Source of the DNA: Roseomonas sp.
Lineage (GTDB): Bacteria > Pseudomonadota > Alphaproteobacteria > Acetobacterales > Acetobacteraceae
DNA length: 64,000 nucleotides
NCBI GenBank assembly: GCA_020249775.1
Contig: JADCFA010000008.1
Coordinates: 62,001 to 126,000, forward strand
Direction: 5' to 3'
Below, in pieces: positions 61,011 through 64,000 of this stretch. Position 1 is the first letter of the stretch, and the number at the start of each line of letters is the position of its first letter. Below the pieces are notes generated by a model. That model was not told where the DNA came from. It saw only the letters and a program-made list of their open reading frames with translations, and made no database searches. The translations under genes were made by a program, and so were the position numbers.

Positions 61011-62515
61011 TGGCCGGGCCGCGCATTGCCCTTTTGGGCTTTTCCATTGAATGCAACCGCTTTGCGCCCCCGGCAACCTTGCGCGATTTTGAAACGCGCT
61101 GCCTGATTGCGGGTGACGCCATTGTGGCGGATGCGCGTTCTGCCGCCCCTGCCGCCTTGGGTGAAATGCCAGGTTTTGTCACGGCGATGGATGCCAGCGG
61201 CGCCTGGGAACCCTGCCCCATTCTGCTCGCCATGGCGGAACCCAATGGCCCAGTGGAACAAAGCGTGTTCGATGGTTTCATGCGGCAATGGCGCGAAGGT
61301 CTGGCGGCGCTGAAAGGCCGCGTGGATGGCGTTTACTGCGTGCTGCATGGCGCGGGGCTCGCCACCGCTGATCTTGATCCGGAAGGCAGTTTGCAGGCGC
61401 TGATTCGCGAAATCCTGGGGGATGTGCCGCTGGTCTGTTCCTACGATCTGCACGCAAATGTTTCGGACCGTATGGTGGCGCTGACCGATGCCTTTGTCGG
61501 CTATCGCACCAACCCGCATTTGGATATGCGCGAACGTGGCGCGGAAAGTGCCGCGCTGATGCGCCGCCTTCTGGCCGGTGAGCGATTCCATCGCGCCTTC
61601 CGCCGCTTGCCAATTGTCGCACCCACGGTTTCCATGCTGACCGCGCAAGGTCCCTATGCGGAAGTGATCAATTTCGGCCAGGAATCGGCGGCAGCCGATC
61701 CACGTATTGCCAATGTTTCCATCATGGGCGGCTTTGCCTATGGCGATACGCCCTTCAATGGCATGGCGGTGATCATCACCGCGACAGATAAGGTGGCGGC
61801 GGAGGCACTCGCGGATCGGCTGGCTACCGCCATTTGGGAAAGGCGCGGGCGTTTCATCGCCAATCTGACCGCCTTGGAAGACGCCACGCAAAAGGCACTG
61901 CATAGCCCCGTGCCGCTGGCTTTCGCTGATGTTGCCGATAATCCGGGCGGCGGCGGGCGCGGCAATACCATGTGGATTCTGGAAGCCTTCCATCGTGCCG
62001 GCGTGCAGGATTGCCTGGTGGGTGTGATCCATGACCCTGCTTTGGCAGCGGAAGCGCATAAGCTTGGCAAGGGTGCCCGCTTCACCGCGCGCTTCAACCG
62101 CGATGTCGCCGCCGATGATCCTTTCAGCAAGCCCTTCAGTGCGGATACGGAAGTGGTGGCGCTTTCCGATGGGCGTGTGACCGGCCGGCGCGGCATTTTC
62201 GCCGGCACCGCCATGACGCTTGGCGCGACGGCGACCTTGAAGCTTGGCGGCATCACCGTGGTGGTGATTTCCATTCGCACGCAATGCGCCGATCCCGCCT
62301 TCTTCGAACATCTCGGCTTGGATGTCGGTAAGGCGCGCGCGGTGGTGGTGAAATCCCGCGGGCATTTCCGCGGTGGCTTTGATGAATTTTTCAAGCATGA
62401 ACAGATTGTCGAGGTTGATTGCCCGGGTCTGACTTCCCCCATTCTGACGCGCTTTGACTGGAAACATATGCCAAGACCTGTTCTGCCGATTGATAAGGAA
62501 GCGCACTGGCCATGA
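61010..62515 (+). CDS. M81 family metallopeptidase (MlrC-like)
   Basis: A 501-residue zinc peptidase of the MlrC/DUF1485 family, whose founder degrades linearised microcystin. It starts RIALLGFSIECNRFAP, with the metal-binding motifs VLHGAG near 118, CSYDLHANVSDRM near 143 and RTNPHLDMRERG near 165. The C-terminal MlrC domain holds DVADNPGGGGRGNTMWIL near 305. Linked by a TGATG junction to the PLP enzyme and an ATGA overlap to the D-threonine-aldolase-like gene, so substrates probably contain unusual or D-amino acid residues. Confidence 0.93.
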   Translation: MAGPRIALLGFSIECNRFAPPATLRDFETRCLIAGDAIVADARSAAPAALGEMPGFVTAMDASGAWEPCPILLAMAEPNGPVEQSVFDGFMRQWREGLAALKGRVDGVYCVLHGAGLATADLDPEGSLQALIREILGDVPLVCSYDLHANVSDRMVALTDAFVGYRTNPHLDMRERGAESAALMRRLLAGERFHRAFRRLPIVAPTVSMLTAQGPYAEVINFGQESAAADPRIANVSIMGGFAYGDTPFNGMAVIITATDKVAAEALADRLATAIWERRGRFIANLTALEDATQKALHSPVPLAFADVADNPGGGGRGNTMWILEAFHRAGVQDCLVGVIHDPALAAEAHKLGKGARFTARFNRDVAADDPFSKPFSADTEVVALSDGRVTGRRGIFAGTAMTLGATATLKLGGITVVVISIRTQCADPAFFEHLGLDVGKARAVVVKSRGHFRGGFDEFFKHEQIVEVDCPGLTSPILTRFDWKHMPRPVLPIDKEAHWP

Positions 62516-63618
62516 AGCTGGATGATCTGCCCACCCCCTGCCTGGTGCTGGAACTCGGCATTCTGAAACGCAATCTGGCGCGCATGGCCGAGGCCGTTGC
62601 TCGGCATCCTGGCTTGAAACTTCGCCCACATATGAAAACAGCGAAAAGCCTGGCAGTGGCGGCTCTTGCCGCGCCGGATTACGGGCCTATCACCGTCAGC
62701 ACGGTGGCCGAGGCGCGTTATTTCGCTGGTGGCGGCTATCGCGATCAGATCTATGCGGTCGGCATTACGCCGCAAAAACTTGATGCCATCGCGGCGCTCA
62801 ACGCGCAGGGCAATGATGTGAAGATCATCACCGATGATGCGGATATCGCCAGGGTCATCGCCGCTCATCCAGGCAAATTGCCGACCTTGATTGAGGTTGA
62901 TTGTGGTGAGGGTCGCGGCGGCATTGCGCCGGATTCGCCCATGCTCGCGGAAATCGCCGAGTGCCTTGGGTCGCGCTGCGCCGGCATCATGACCCATGCC
63001 GGCCATTCCTATGCCGAACGCAGCGAAGACGGCATGCGCAAGGTAGCGGAGGCTGAGCGCGCCGGCGCCGTATTGGCTGCGGAGCGTTTGCGCGGCATGG
63101 GCATCACGCCGCGCGTTGTCTCAGCCGGGTCTTCGCCCACCGCGCTTTACGGGCAATCCATGGCGGGCATTACGGATATCCGCGCCGGGGTTTATATGTT
63201 CGGCGATTTATTCCAAGGCCAGATCGGCACGCATGGCATGGAAGATATCGCGGTGACGGTGCTTTCCGCCGTTACCTCTCGCAAGCAGGATCGCAATGCG
63301 GTGCTGATTGATGCGGGCGGTATTGCGCTTTCCAAGGATCGCAGCACCCAGGCGGCGCCGAAGGATCTCGGCTTTGGCGTCATGCTGGACCGCCACGGCA
63401 AATGGCGTTTTGGGGAGGCGATTGTGGCGCGCACTCATCAGGAACATGGCGAAGTGCGCGGCGCAGGCCCGCTGCCTTTCGCGGAGCTTCCCGTCGGTGC
63501 CTTGGTGCGCGTGGCGCCGAATCATACCTGCCTGACGGTTGCCGCGCATGACCGTTATTATGTGGTGGATGGCGGAGATGAGGTGATTGCCGTCTGGGAT
63601 CGGGTGAATGGCTGGTAG
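62512..63618 (+). CDS. D-threonine aldolase-like PLP enzyme (alanine racemase N-terminal fold)
   Basis: A 368-residue fold-type III PLP enzyme. The PLP lysine is Lys42 in LRPHMKTAKS. The barrel continues through DNxx-like EVDCGEGRGGI near 127 and the conserved GSSPTALYG near 205, and the C-terminal domain carries the metal site in VAPNHTCLTV near 345. The family cleaves D-3-hydroxyamino acids to glycine and an aldehyde, or racemises/dehydrates them. It ends the operon; the overlap ATGA couples it to M81. Confidence 0.9.
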   Translation: MKLDDLPTPCLVLELGILKRNLARMAEAVARHPGLKLRPHMKTAKSLAVAALAAPDYGPITVSTVAEARYFAGGGYRDQIYAVGITPQKLDAIAALNAQGNDVKIITDDADIARVIAAHPGKLPTLIEVDCGEGRGGIAPDSPMLAEIAECLGSRCAGIMTHAGHSYAERSEDGMRKVAEAERAGAVLAAERLRGMGITPRVVSAGSSPTALYGQSMAGITDIRAGVYMFGDLFQGQIGTHGMEDIAVTVLSAVTSRKQDRNAVLIDAGGIALSKDRSTQAAPKDLGFGVMLDRHGKWRFGEAIVARTHQEHGEVRGAGPLPFAELPVGALVRVAPNHTCLTVAAHDRYYVVDGGDEVIAVWDRVNGW

Positions 63619-63708
63619 GGCACCCGCCCTGTCATGAAATTTTAACATGCCAGGATCGCCGCCTGCGCTATGCCACCCGCCTGAAAGCGCTTCGCTGGAG
63701 GTATGCGC

Positions 63709-64000
63709 ATGAGGGTTGGCATTAATGGCATGGGCCGCATTGGCCGCCTGGCATTTCGCGCCGCTTTCGGTGCGGCAGAGCGGGGGGAGGATGACCCGCG
63801 CCGCGCCAATCGGCTGGATATTGTGCATGTCAATGAAGTGAAGGGCGGTGTGGCGGCGACTGCGCATTTGCTTGCCTTCGATAGCGTGCAGGGCCGTTGG
63901 CGCGCGCCCATTGCGGCAGAAGGCGCAGACGCGCTACGCATTGCTGACAAGCGCATCGGCTTTTCGGAATACACGACACCGGCAGCGATTCCCTGGGGTG
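63709..64000 (+). CDS. Glyceraldehyde-3-phosphate dehydrogenase, ArsJ-associated type (partial, right edge)
   Basis: The first 97 residues of a GAPDH. ATG 63709 has GGAGG (63697-63701) 7 bp upstream; ATG 63703 lies too close to it. The NAD motif is VGINGMGRIGRLAFRAAF. The stretch VHVNEVKGGVAATAHLLAFD with DSVQGRW and RIGFSEYTT matches the ArsJ-associated GAPDH class, which makes 1-arseno-3-phosphoglycerate for export by ArsJ. Standard glycolytic GAPDH differs here (NDLTD-like). The active-site Cys lies beyond the edge. Confidence 0.85.
   Translation, partial: MRVGINGMGRIGRLAFRAAFGAAERGEDDPRRANRLDIVHVNEVKGGVAATAHLLAFDSVQGRWRAPIAAEGADALRIADKRIGFSEYTTPAAIPWG

Noticed and set aside
60854-62629. 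591-residue minus-strand open frame opposite the M81 gene
   Set aside because: Antisense of a clear M81 protease; His/Arg-rich translation without recognisable motifs.

Overview
The window is GC-rich, densely coding DNA from an alphaproteobacterium, most likely an Acetobacteraceae/Roseomonas-like member of the Rhodospirillales. This rests on the rplM-rpsI-argC order, a ChvG-type sensor kinase, a TorF-type porin, and four Bug/TctC tricarboxylate-type binding proteins. Short ATGA/GTGA overlaps between consecutive genes are the rule. No rRNA, tRNA, CRISPR array, prophage or intact mobile element was recognised. The taxonomic call is inference.

Layout. (1) 1-8254: two divergent catabolic units. 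The minus unit holds a non-canonical SDR, a Zn-dependent amidohydrolase and a type-3 solute-binding protein cut by the left edge. The plus unit holds a D-2-hydroxyacid dehydrogenase, a flavin reductase, two Bug proteins and a ThDP enzyme. (2) 8533-10779: a TorF-like porin with a strong terminator, convergent with an FAD monooxygenase-like protein. (3) 10876-19968: a surface-polysaccharide locus with a polyprenyl-phosphate glycosyltransferase, a DUF6311-like membrane protein, an ExoY-type initiating sugar transferase, a flippase and four glycosyltransferases. (4) 20055-24194: a DUF35 protein, a thiolase, an argininosuccinate-lyase-like protein and a Bug protein. (5) 24228-30121, minus: modABC-modE, then NUDIX, LLM flavin oxidoreductase and PhoD genes, with a ModE-box-like site ahead of modA. 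(6) 30425-36729: a large RTX protein, then msrA-msrB, a beta-propeller protein, a polysaccharide-deacetylase-like protein and a sterol-desaturase-family protein. (7) 36765-37650: decayed IS5-family transposase fragments. (8) 37648-46938: a TRAP transporter, two SDRs, an NMT1/THI5-like protein, an M20D amidohydrolase, an NmrA-like protein and an IlvD/Edd dehydratase. (9) 47125-52931: rplM, rpsI, argC, a gamma-carbonic-anhydrase-like protein, an oxalyl-CoA-synthetase-like ligase, a PanE-like reductase and an orphan membrane protein. (10) 53127-59633: a ChvG-like kinase, a Bug protein, a short OpgH, a palindromic repeat, a universal stress protein and an ArgE/DapE-type deacylase. (11) 59678-63618: 56-bp tandem repeats and an operator-like palindrome ahead of a tightly coupled operon of a threonine-synthase-like PLP enzyme, an M81 metallopeptidase and a D-threonine-aldolase-like enzyme. 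(12) 63709 to the right edge: the start of a GAPDH resembling the ArsJ-associated type.

The gene content suggests a versatile scavenger of small organic acids and amino-acid derivatives that takes up substrates with periplasmic binding proteins and degrades them with small dedicated operons, interspersed with envelope and housekeeping genes. The best candidates for an undescribed system are the 58527-63618 cluster, with its unusual control region, and the 20055-24194 operon.
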